From: Chaetomium olivaceum
Taxonomy: Eukaryota > Ascomycota > Sordariomycetes > Sordariales > Chaetomiaceae
Direction of reading: 5' to 3'
NCBI GenBank assembly: GCA_039881045.1
Contig: JAYWVB010000033.1
Span: forward strand, 124,001-188,000
Length of the DNA stretch: 64,000 bases
Shown: piece after piece, positions 13,501 through 24,900 of the stretch
How the letters are laid out: each line of letters starts with the position of its first letter
Position numbering within the stretch: the first letter of the stretch is position 1
Position numbers and translations under genes: made by a program
Notes under the pieces: generated by a model
The model's database searches: none
What the model was told of the DNA's origin: nothing
The model's input: the letters and a program-made list of their open reading frames with translations, nothing else

Positions 13501-14594
13501 ACTGTCTGCTGATGCGGCTGATTGATGATTTCTTGCTGATCACGACCGACCGGGACAAGGCGAGGCGGTTTGTGGAGGTCATGCATGGCGGGCTGCCCGA
13601 GTATGGGGTGGTGGTCAACGCGGCGAAGAGCCTGGCGAACTTTGGGTTGGTGGTTGGGGGCGTCGAGGTGCCGAGGGTTGCGGAGGGGGCCAGGTTTCCG
13701 TACTGTGGGTTGTTGATTGACTGTGCCACGTTGGCGGTTGCGAAGGGGAGAGAGGGTGTGAGAGAGAGCGGTATGTGGTTCACTGATCATCCCTTCTTTT
13801 CTTTTGTTTTTCTTGGGGCGGCGGGGAGGTGCTGATTATAAGAGTGTAGGCATTTTCAACTCCCTGACGGTTGAGTACTCGCGCTGTCCGGGGAAGAATT
13901 TCAAGCGCAAGGTTCTCAGTAAGTTTTGATCTCTTGCCATTAACTGGCTCTCTGGGGTCACCGTCTCAGACGGTGGCCTTCTGTGGCTCAGGTTGCTAAC
14001 ATACAGCCCAGACACCTTCAAGATCCAATCCCACCTCATGTTCTTCGACACATCACACAACTCGCGCCGGGAGGTGCTGATCAACATATACTTAGCCTTC
14101 GTCGAAACAGCTACCAAGATGTGGGCCTATGCCCGTTGCCTGGCCAGTCGGCCTGGCACAGCAGTCTTAATTGGTAGGTGACGCCTTGGTGGTGTGAATC
14201 GTGTATTGCCAATGGAAGTGGACGCGGCTGACTTGGAGAATGTTACAATGTAGACACAATCAAGGCGCTGATCGATGTTGCGTTCGTGCTGCTGACGAGC
14301 CGGGTCAGGAGGGAGCGGTACCCTGGGTATGTGTGCTCTGTCAAGAAGGAGGAGATTGCCTGGTAAGTTCGGTCAACAAGACATATTCTATGATTTGTTT
14401 TGTATGTACTGACAGGTGGTAGGCTTGCCATGATGGCGTGTAGACAGGTTCTGGTGAGGAAGCAGGCGGGTTATCGGGATGTGATTGCATGGTTGGAGGA
14501 GGAGAATCGGAAGCGCTCTAGTCAGAAGGGGCTGGATGTTGAGGTATTGGTCGGAGTTGCGAAGGATGGGTTGGTGTATCGCCGAGGTTGCTGA
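10509..14594 (+). CDS. Telomerase reverse transcriptase catalytic subunit (TERT)
   Basis: Nuclear reverse transcriptase that extends telomeres using an RNA template. Inferred exons: 10509-10978, 11074-11539, 11595-11935, 11984-12334, 12386-12847, 12902-13770, 13850-13918, 14012-14173, 14254-14362, 14423-14594. The telomerase-specific N-terminal half shows GLYSVYPN and MMYLFPRQFGLHNVFTS (CP/QFP type motifs). RT motifs: RLLPKQTKMRPIMNLRRR (1/2), FAKVDVQAAFDTI (A, first Asp), RAGIPQGSVLSSTLCNYFY (B'), LMRLIDDFLLIT (C, the catalytic DD), GVVVNAAKSLANF (D), FPYCGLLID (E). The C-terminal extension ends before TGA at 14592. The start is the ATG before AGHAPASGPG. One-base shifts are needed at 10760-10763 (G run), 11122-11124 (A run), 11261-11266 (G run) and in the insertion between motifs A and B' near 13195-13230. 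All catalytic residues are present, so I take the gene as functional with sequence errors. Confidence 0.93.
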
Positions 14595-15915
14595 TGGGAA
14601 AGGGCACTGAATTCAGCGCCGTATAAGGTGAATGGGTGGTTTCACTTGAACACCAGGAGCGTTCCTTTGGTCGGGGATGAATGTAAACAGTGTCCGCGCA
14701 GGATGGCAGACTAATAATACTCATCTAATAAAACTTGTAATGCGAAAAGAAGTTTTGGTTCAAAATACTATAAAGAAAGAAAAGTCAAGCCAAAAAGTGC
14801 AAAACGAATGCCCGATGGCGGACCGAACCGTTGGGGTATGCATACAGGAAAGGTAGTCCAAACATGGAGTATCCAAAGCAAACGGTTCGGTTCCAGAGAC
14901 GCGGCCCACAGGGCCACGCCACCACCGGGCATTCGAAAACCAGCCCGGTTTTGCTGTCTTATCTAGCACGGCCGTGCCTGGGGTGGAGGGGGATAGGTTG
15001 GTCTTTCATCCCATGCTATCACGGCTGCGCCCCGCTCTCACGGAGGGAGGGAGTGACGGATCTCAGACACCATATAAGAGCCATCTGTAGGTAGTAGTAA
15101 TCTTGGTGTCTGAGGTGGATAGGTCAGAAAGGGACATGGAAATGCCCGTGGTGTTGGTGAAGAACAATGAGGGTCGACTAGACTTGATCGTGTGAGGTGA
15201 AAATGAGAACACGTTGCGCCGTCTGTGCATAACTAGCACATTGTGAGTGATGAATGCTAGACTGACGCTGAGTTGGAAGGATGAGTACCGAGTGTTGGCG
15301 TTAAACACGGGACGTTAGTGGGTGAAACTGCACACTATAATGAGGAGTGAGTGGTGTGAGAAGATTTCATCATTCATTGCTCATAAACCTTAACTTCTAT
15401 GTCTGTAAAGAAGACCGCTAGGTAAAAAGAAAGACAACGCGCTGAAGTAAGAACCAGACGAAAGAACCAAAAGGTAAGACCAAGACCAAGACCCAGAGCT
15501 TCTCAGGCACGATGAACAAGACCTTTAAGAAGGTAGGAGCAAGGTAAGAATAGATAAAGCAGATAGCAGGGATATAAACTAAAAACCAAAACCCAAGTGA
15601 AACAACAACTAAACTGAACTAAACCGTGTATTGCTCTCATCATGGTCATCATATCTGAACGTCAAAGCTCAAGCCGTGAAAACAAAAGAAGCCCCAACTC
15701 CCAATAACCAAAATCCAAACAGAATGGGATAAAGCAAGGCTAAGAAGATAGCCAGGCATAATTTTCCCTTCCACCCAAAACCCATTTTTGACCAACCCTC
15801 CCATCTATCCATTCATTCTCCCGTTCATCGGTCTAGCCAGACCAGCCCATCACTCCTGATGCCAGTTCATGTTACCCCTTATATATTTTCATCATCTGTC
15901 GTGTGTCCTCCCATC
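14595..15915. other. Convergent intergenic region between TERT and leashin 3' ends
   Basis: Both flanking genes point into this 1.3-kb stretch. No coding sequence is supported. It contains a purine-rich AAGACC/AAGAAC-type tract at about 15405-15550 and otherwise nothing I recognise; 3' UTRs of both genes are expected here. Confidence 0.5.
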
Positions 15916-18900
15916 TCAAAGATACCCTCCTGTTTCTTCCATGCTGACATCGCTGTGGGGCATATCACTGAAGGCACCCATGTTGACGCCCTTAAGGCTT
16001 CCCTTAGGGCTCTTATCCCCACCAAGACTCCTCGCCTCCAGGCTGGCCCCACCAGCATCCGAGACGGGGGTCAACATCCTGCCGAGTCCCTTTCCGGCGG
16101 GCGACCCACGCCTGCTAGTAGACGAGATGCCCACAAGCACTTGGGCGGGGGTAACGACGATCTCGTCCTCGCCCTTGCCGAGCTCATCACCCTTGCGCAG
16201 GACGAGCGGAAAGAGGACGACGCGGACGGTCGTGTTGGCGGCCTCTAGTTCCTCGTTGGTATGTTCGGCATTGCCGGACGCCTCGTTCATGAGTGCGGCG
16301 TTGAACGTGACGGTCTCGGTAAGCTCGCCCGTGTCGTCGTACTCGGGCTGCAACGGCGGCAGCATCATGTATTCAGCCCGCTGGCAGCGCATCTCAATCG
16401 CAAGGAGGACGGCCTCGCGCACGACGCGGCGGAGCTGGGACTGGATTTGGTCTTCGAGATTAGACGGGGGCGGTAATATTTTCGAGAGGGTGTCCAGGAT
16501 GGCCTGGACGACGGCCTCTGTGTCCTGGTCGCGCTGCTTCTTGAAGGATGGGCGGCGCGAGAGCAGGGTAAGGGTGACGGCGCGCCACTGGCGGACGGCG
16601 TGGGGCGGGCCGACATCGATGAGCTGCTTTTCGAGCTGTTTGAGTTTTTGGCGCTGCTCGCGGTCCATGCCAAAGAGATAGCGGGTGAAGACGAACTCCC
16701 AAATCATGGTCATGGTCATGCTCATGAAGATGTCGCGGCGGCGGACACGGTCGTTGAGGTAGGTGTCAACGTTGGAGCCGTCGAGGACCGCGTTGTCGAG
16801 GCGGTCGATGAGCTTCTCGTCGCTGAACTCGGATGTCAGGCGGCAAGCGCGCATGTCGCTGAACTTGGAGAAGCGCAGGACCCATTGCTGGACATGGGCG
16901 CACAATTGTTGGCAGCGGTGGTCGAAGTAGTCGATGTCGCGTCTGTTGAGGAAGTCCGAATCGTCCGACCGGCTCTGTTCGAGGATTTGTTGCTGCAGCT
17001 CGCGAATCTGGGCAGTCGATGCCTCAAGCTCCCCACGTAGCTGGGCGATCTCGACATCCTTGTCCTTGATGGCGCGGGCGTGCTGGGCGGCAGAACCGCG
17101 GGCTTGGTCGAGCTCCCGCGCGGTCTGGGCATGCTGCGACTCGATACGGCGCAGCTCCTCGGTGTGCTTGACGGCGATGGCCGAGGTGGAACTACGCAGG
17201 CCTTCATTTGTCTGCTTTAATCGGTCGATCACATCGTTGGCCTCCTTGAGCATGCGGCGGAGCGACTCGATCTCGGACTCGCGCTCGGCGAGAAGGGTCG
17301 CATTTCGATGGGTGTACGACGGGTCGGACTGGGAACGGGCATCGGCAAGCATGCGGTTCTCTGCTAGGAGTTGCTCGACGCGCGACTCGAGCTCGAGCAC
17401 TTGCATGCTCTGTCGGCGACGCATGCTGTGCGGCCGAGTCGGTGAACGTGGCGAGCCGATGCGGCCCTCGCCGTAGCCATCCTTGGGCCAGTTAGTATCG
17501 AAATATCGAGGGATTTCCATTTTGGTAAGAAGAGCGGGGAATTAAAGTTATGAAAAGAATAAACATACAAAGACATCGGTCATGTCCTTGGCACGGACGC
17601 GACCCTCATTCGCGACAGGTGTCGTGTTCTGCGCAGCTTGGGAGGAGCTGGCTGGCAACGGCGGTGATTGAAGCTGGTGAGTTCCCAGTGCAGCCGTTGC
17701 ACCCACACCTGCTGCGAGTGCTGCCCTAGCCCCAACCGCACTAGCCGGGTTCTGATTTGATTCTTGCTCGCGGGCCTTGGCGTCCAGACCCAGCTGGCCA
17801 AGCGAAGCGGACCTCAAGTTACCAGTGGTACGTTTGTCCATTCGGGCGGAGTTGCAGCGGGGGGGTACCGCCGCTGGAAGAGCGCAAAGTGCCTGGGCTG
17901 TCAGGCCGCAACGCAGGTTGCAATGCAGGTTCTGGGGAATTGCGAAGGCGGGCGAGGCTGGTATTGGACGACATGCGGCGGCCGGTGGGGTTGAGATTGG
18001 TCGCAGAGGGGTTTACTGGGACACCCCCACCCCCAATGGTGCTGACCTGCGGCGTGATTGCTGCGCTGGTGGACGCTGGGGCCCGCTTCTTGGTGACTTG
18101 CAGCTTCTCTGGCTCGGGGGTTCGAGGGGGCGGTGAAGGTTCGTGCAGGCGTGGTGTCTCGGGCCCAATAGCGCCAACTGCGCTAATAACCCCCCTGTGC
18201 CCACTTAGCGGTGACCGCCTGAATCGGCGCTCTGCATCCTCGTTTCGGTTTCGCGGTGTGTGCAATGCCAGTCGCTCGTCGGGAATTCTCGGCGACAGTG
18301 ACCGATGGCTTTCTCGGACCGGTGTCATACTTCCCCCCGAATCTCGCAGATGCACACCGCTGTCCCGTAGGGCCTCATGGTCGTCTGGAACGGGCAGAGA
18401 TCGGGAAATATGGGGTGATCCGGACGAGAAGCCACTGTCACGGTGGTGCAACTCGGGGGTCTTTGCAGTGTGTCGACTGTGTGGGGTTGGTGATTGTCGC
18501 CGTGGGTGGTGGTCTGCTGCCTCCTCCTCCGAGAGCTCCTCCTGCACTGGCGGGAGGTTAGAGTGGGACCGCATAAAATCCGAAAAGTTGGAAAGAGCCG
18601 GCAGTCGGACCGGTTCATCTGCTGTACGCTCGGCTTCTTTCTTGTCGCTTCCCTCGGCTTCTTCTTTGGTGGGCTCCCGAGTGTTGAATATTTCCTCGTC
18701 CGCGATGTCGTCCGGGAAAGAGAAAGCTCGCTGCACGGCTGGTTTAGGTGACGTCGATCGTTCCCGCCGTTCCTTCTTTACCCTTCTTTCCTTTTTCTCC
18801 TTTTTTGACGATGCATCTCCTGCCGCGTACGGGCCTCTGACGGATTTGGGGATGGTCTCGGAATCCATGCGACCCAGGCCGTTTGCGTTGTGAGACTCAA

Positions 18901-21900
18901 CGCTTGTCTCATTTTCCATCGTTGGTCCCTTAAAGTCCAAGCCCCTGTCGTTTTGTTGTTGTTCGGGCTCATCCACCTCCATCATCGTCGCCGGTTCGAA
19001 GCTGCGCTCCTTGATCTCCTCAACCTCCATCTTGTCCTCCTGATCCACCTCAACCACTATCGGCTCCGTCTTGTGCTCCCTTGTCTCCTCAGAGCCCACA
19101 CCCCTCTCTGCCGAACTTTGATTGTCTGCAACCACACTCATGCTCTTCCGTTCCTCATGGCCGCTCTTCCTCCTAAACTCATCCACTAACAATGACACCC
19201 CACCCGTAAACGCGCTCCCCGCGGCGGCAAGCGCCACACCACCCACCGACCTGTCTTGGTCACGCCCATGCTCATGTTCATGCTGCTCCTCTTTCTCTTT
19301 GCCGAGACCCTTCCCCTCAACAAGACAGACCTCCACCTCGCGGGCTGTGACGACCGGCTCTGAGAGCTCGGTCGCTTCCAGCTCCTTCGTCTTGACCTTC
19401 TTCCGGTGAGCATCGTAGACAAAGGGCGGTTCGTGATTTACGTGGCTGCTATCCTGCGCCGGCGTCATGTCCACCCGAGCTGCCGCGAAACCTCGACCTG
19501 TGCATCCAGCGAGAAAGGCGTCTGGAGGCCGCTCAGAAGTTTGGGGGAGGGCGCATCTTCGGGGTAGGGCTCGGGAGGGTTGGGAATTAGGCCCAGCCCG
19601 ATCGTCGTTGGTGCGGGGAGGGGTGAGTTTTGGAAGGCTTCTGAGACTGCAGAGGGTATTTCGGTTTTCTCGGTAACTGGTGATTGTGGTCTGCTGCTTG
19701 GCTTGTCCTCAACCTTGTCGCTGCCGTTGGTCTCTTTTGAGCTAGGAGGGAGTGCAGTGTCAGCCACCTCTGGATATTGTTCGTCCTCGACCAGAGTCTC
19801 CTGAACGTTTTTTCTAGCCTCAGCTTCCGGTTTGTTTTCAACCTCCGGAGCACCCTCGCACTTCTTGCTGATGAAATCAAAGTCCTCTTCAGCGAGAGCA
19901 GCGCCCGCCGCAACAACAGTAGCAATGGTCGTGACGGGAAGAATAACATCCGACATTTTGCCTTTGGTTTTGTCCTTTTTAGATTTCTTTCCAGTGAAAT
20001 GGACAACTTCCTCATCTTCCTCCTCCGGTGTGTCTGCGGGAAGGATATCCACAACTTGGTGGTTGTTGATGATTTGGGCGTCAGTGGGCCCTTCCACCAA
20101 CGCACGAGCCGTTGGCGCTTCAAATTGAACAGATTCCGGGGCAGCGGGTTGCTCCTGGACCCGGACAGGTTCCGGAAGATCAGGTGTCGTCTCGACTTGG
20201 ATTGGCTCTGCGATCTCGCGGGTCTCTTCGGGCTGGACAGGCTTGGGAGCAGACGACTCCTCCATCCTCATCGGCTCCGGAACAGCAGGCGTTTCAACTT
20301 GGACATCTATCGGCTCCGGTACGATGTGTTTGCTGCCCTTGCGCTTCTTGCCCTTTCTTGGCTTAATTGTTGGTTGCGCCCATGTGTTTTCCTGTGCCTC
20401 TTGGCTGACTTCGGCGACAGGTTCGGCAACTGAGTCAGCAACTGGGTCGACAACTGACTCCACAATTGGCTCAGCGACTGGTTCTGCGGCAGGTTCAAGG
20501 ACAGTCTCGACGACAGGTTCTGCGACGAGCCGAGTCCTAGGCTCTATAATTCCTTCCGGTTGTGGTTGCATTTCCGTTGGGATGTTGAATTCCCTTGCCT
20601 GGGCATCCGTGCTTCCGGGATAGTCTTCTTGGCTGGGCTCCTGCGAGACGACATCTGGGTCGATGGGATCAGTGACAACCGGTACTTCGGGCTCAGTTAT
20701 TGATGGCCCAGCAATGGCGATGCTCTCTTCAGCTTTGGAAATAGGTTCAGTGGCGGGCTCTGATGTGGGCGCAGACACCGGAGCAGCCCCCGCTGGCGTG
20801 TAGTCTAGCTCCCTTGGTTTAGTATCGGCAAGTTTGGTGACGGTCTGGGGAATTGTAATCAGTAATGCAATAATCGTTTTCTTGTTCCAAAGGTAAACTC
20901 ACAAGTTCGTTGTCGGTTGTTTTCTGATCTAGAGGTTGACGGGATGCGGGTACCGGCTCTTGGGAATAATGGGCTCCCCAAGAACGAAAGTAGGCTCCTG
21001 TACAGTAGGAAGCGGCTCTTCGCCAGTCAACGGCGCATCAGGGAAAGGCTCTGGTTCGTATTAACGAACGGGCTCCCTCACTGAGATCGGTTCCGTAGCA
21101 ATCGGCTCCTCCACAAGAACGGGTTGTTCAGCAGTTTCCGGTGTCGCAGCTGTTTCTTGGGCGGCGGGTGGTGTAACCTGCCCAGTTATCTCGGCGGGAA
21201 GATCTTTGACTGTCTCTGCGAGAACTTCGGTTTCAACCTCGAGCTCTCGTAAAATGGGCTCTTCCACGGAAGGGACCGGCTCCTGAGGAACTGGTTGCTC
21301 AAGGCCCGAGGTTGGCTCTTCTGATGCTGGAGTTGGTTCCTCCAACTTGTCGGCCGGCTCCTCCACGGTAACTGGCCCATCGGAAGTAGGCTCCGGCTCC
21401 GCGGTCTTCGCACCCTTCTTCTTTTTCTTGTTCTTCTTGTTCTTCTTGGCTGGCTGGGCAGAAGCTTCCTCCGGCTCAGGTTCAGGAGCGGGAGTTGGCT
21501 CTTCAGGAACAGAACCACCTGGCACCTTGGGAGCGGGCTCAGTTGGCACCTCGGGAGCGGGTTCATTCGGCACTTCAGGAGCGGGCTTGCTCGGCACTTC
21601 AGGAGTAGGCTCGTCAGGTACCTTAGGAACGGGAGAATTCGGCACGTCGGGGACAGGGCGCTCGGTACGTCTGGAATCGGGGAACCCGGCTTTTCGGGGT
21701 CGCCGGAGGACTCATTGGCAGCGGGGGTCGACTCCTCAACGACCAGCGCGTGGTCGTCGTCAACGGAAGGTTGTCCGGGAGGTGGGTCAATAACAGGAGC
21801 TGCTTCCACTGTCTCTTCGACGGCCACGGTCTTGGGTTCCTCTACTGGGTCAAGCATTGCGGGCACAGGCTCTGCAATGTCTTGTGCGGGCTTGATGACA

Positions 21901-24900
21901 GTAGGCTCGGGTTCTGTGGCGGGGACCTGTTCTTCTATCGTCGGTGGAGCGGCGGCGGAGGCGGACTCGGATTCGACGTCTTTGAATGCCTTGCCCCTTT
22001 TCTTCTTGCTCTTTTTGGTTGGAGTTTCCTCGATAGTTGACTCCTCGATGGGGTAACACCTGGTTGTGCGGCTTGTTGGGGAATTTCAACCTCGGGGGCG
22101 GGCTCGCGAACATCCTGTGCAACCTCGGCGGCTGGATCATGTGACTCTTGCGCAGGTTCCGTAACTTCGGCCGGCAGAGGGGGAGCCGGGTCTTCAACAA
22201 CGTGTATTTCGGGAGCAAGTTCAGGCTCAGGCTCTGCGCCCTTATTGTTCTTCTTGCCTTCCTTTGACTTCTTACCCGGCGCCGGTGGAGCTTCTTCGAC
22301 CTGGGGTTTAGCAACACCGGCCTGCGCATCCGAGGGCTCCGTTTCCTGGGTTGGTGCGACAGGCGGCTCGGAGACCTCTGGCGTAGGCACCTCGACTTCG
22401 GTTGACAAAGGCGCTGTGGGATCTTTGGCACTTGCTGCTGGGGTTTCGGGTACTGCCGCGGCGTCTGGTTCAAGCTCGACCTCGGGTTTTTGTGGTGGTT
22501 GGCGAGTTTGTGGTTCGGTCTGCACCTCGGGTTCCTGTGATGGTTGGCGAGTCTCCGCATCCTCCGTGGGAGGGCCTCCCTGAGTGGCTTCCTTCTCGGC
22601 GACCACCTCGCCTTCTGACTGAACGAACTCAGGCTCATCAACAGCCTCGCCGTTCAGCCAGAGGGCGTTGTTGAGCTTCTTCTTGCCGGCCTTGTCAACA
22701 GCCTTGTCAGCCTTGTCCTTCTTGCCAGCTACCTTCTTGAGCGGGTAAACACGAGGGTCCCCACCCTCGTCATCGGCCAGGCCGCCGGCGCTGGTCTCGA
22801 GAGACCCAGAGGGGAGACGGTGTGCGAAGATTCGGACACGATCGACTTGCGGTGGCGGAGAGGCTGGTTGTCGTCCCCCGATATGAGCGAGCGGGCGTCG
22901 CTCTCGCCGTACTCGGACGGCGGCTCGGTCTCCTCCTCGACGGTGCTGAGCTGCTTGCGTCGCTCTATCGGTATCGGGCGGGTCTCGTAGGCGGGGACGG
23001 CGGCCGACTGTGCTTCCGGAGACTCTACAGGCCATGGTTCGGCTTCGGCCTTGGGCTTCTTCCTCTTCTTCTTAGTTTTGTTGAGAAGGCTGTAGGGTGA
23101 GCGGTCCTCCTCAGCCTGGAGAGGCATGTCCTGGGATGTGGAGTCGAATTGGGAATCCGAGTCGGAGGGAGTAGAGGGCCGCTCGTGCAGGCTGGTTGGC
23201 TGGGCCTCATCCGGTGGAGTGCCAATTGGAGATGCAGATGGCGCTAGGTGTTCACCCTCGGTACCTAGAACTGCAGCCTCGTGAGTTGGGGGTTCGCAAA
23301 GTGCTCGTTGCTGGGGAGGAATCTCACTCTCGGTCGGTTGGGCCGCAGTGTCCTCCCGCGAGGATGATTGGGTCTCATCGACGGTGACCCGATCTACGGG
23401 AGGTTCTTGAACTCGTTCAGCAGACAATTCCGACTCTTGGCTGTCGTGAATTGTATTGTTTTCCTGGCCGTTGATTTTATTATCCCATGATTGAGATGCA
23501 GCGGACTCGAGGCCAGGGCCAGGCTCCCGGGTGACGACTGGTCCCTGTCCCTGCTGGTCGGCGGCTGGGGCGGCTGTTATTGGCCCAGTCTCGGCGCTGG
23601 CTGCACCACCACTTGGCACTGGTTCAGTGGTGCTTTGGGCGGTGTGCAGTGGGGTTGCATCTCCAGAACACTGTCCCAGATTGTCACCTTGCTCACCGGG
23701 AAGTGGCTGTTGCTGCATACTTCCTCCCGGTCCGGTCTTAGTGGTATGCGGGAGGCTCTTTTCAGATTTATTGGCAGATGATGAAGATGGAGATGATGGG
23801 GATGATGGAGATGAATCGTCAATTGGAGATTCTAAACAAAATACAAACGTCAGCTCATGAAGTGACTGACTACCCGACCTTAGGTAGTCCGGTTTACCCG
23901 TCTCGACTCGACTCACTCTCATCCAAAGTCTCCTCCGTCCTTGATTGTTGTGATTCGCCCGACGCCATGGTCTGCTGATCCATATCCATGTCGGACATTC
24001 CGATTCCGTGCGAGGTCTCATTGTCCGCCGGTTGACCCGGGAACGAGAGAGGGGGGCGGGTTCCTGCAGCGGCTCCACGTCAGAACCAGCTCCGGGCACA
24101 TCGCGGGCATCAAGCAGGGGGACAGTGACACCGACTTGAGTGCTGGGACTCTGGGTCTCGGCTTGGGCAGGCCGCTCAACAACAGAGTCGCCGCTTTGCG
24201 GGGGAACCGTGGGGACATCGGAGATGGAGTCCTTCGAGTCCTGGGTCTTCTGGTTGTTGTCGTCCTCACCTCTCGCATTGAAGGACCCCAGATGCTCCTC
24301 AAGAGGCTCGGCAAAACTGACGCTCTGCCGTTTCTTCTTATTGTCCTTACCCTTTGCGGTTGTGGGTGCGTCATCTGCGTCCGGCGCTCCGAAAGGGCTG
24401 TCTTGTGACGTATTGTCGCCGGGGTTGCTCGGTTGCTTGTCAGCGGTGACCGGGGCTGGCACCGCATCTTCAGCTGTGGATGGCAGCGCAGTAGTCTCGG
24501 GGGTCTCGGCCTCTACGGCCAACGACGCGCGCTTCTTCTTCTTCTTCTTCTTGGACTTCTTGCTGCCGGTGGCGGGTTCCTGGGTCTCGTCGGGCTGCGG
24601 GTTGGCGTCTCCTTGCGGCGTTTGGGCATCTTCAACCGACGGTGGCTGCGCGGCAGAGGGCGCTTCTAGCTGAAGTGAGTCCAGAGTGGGCGCGGGTTTT
24701 GGCTCCTCAACTGGCGCCGGTGTGCTTTGCTCAGTGGAAGCTTCGACCGAAACCTCGGCCGCGTCCTGGCTGGCCTGCTTCTTCTTTTTCTTCTTGCCCT
24801 TCTTGCTTGAAGGCGCTGGCTCAGCTTGGGACTCAACTTGCGGTGCCTCCGCCGAAGCAGCCTCAACAACCGTCTCGCTAGGAGCACTCTGCTCTTCAAC

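Noticed and set aside
10509..14594. Non-LTR or LTR retrotransposon reverse transcriptase
   Set aside because: The RT is embedded in a multi-exon gene with telomerase-specific N-terminal motifs and has no integrase, endonuclease, RNase H or terminal repeats.
17482..17520. Separate gene starting at ATG 17520 (MEIPRYFDTNWPK)
   Set aside because: This ATG lies in an intron; the conserved sequence begins at DGYGEGRIGSP and joins to the upstream exon by good splice sites.
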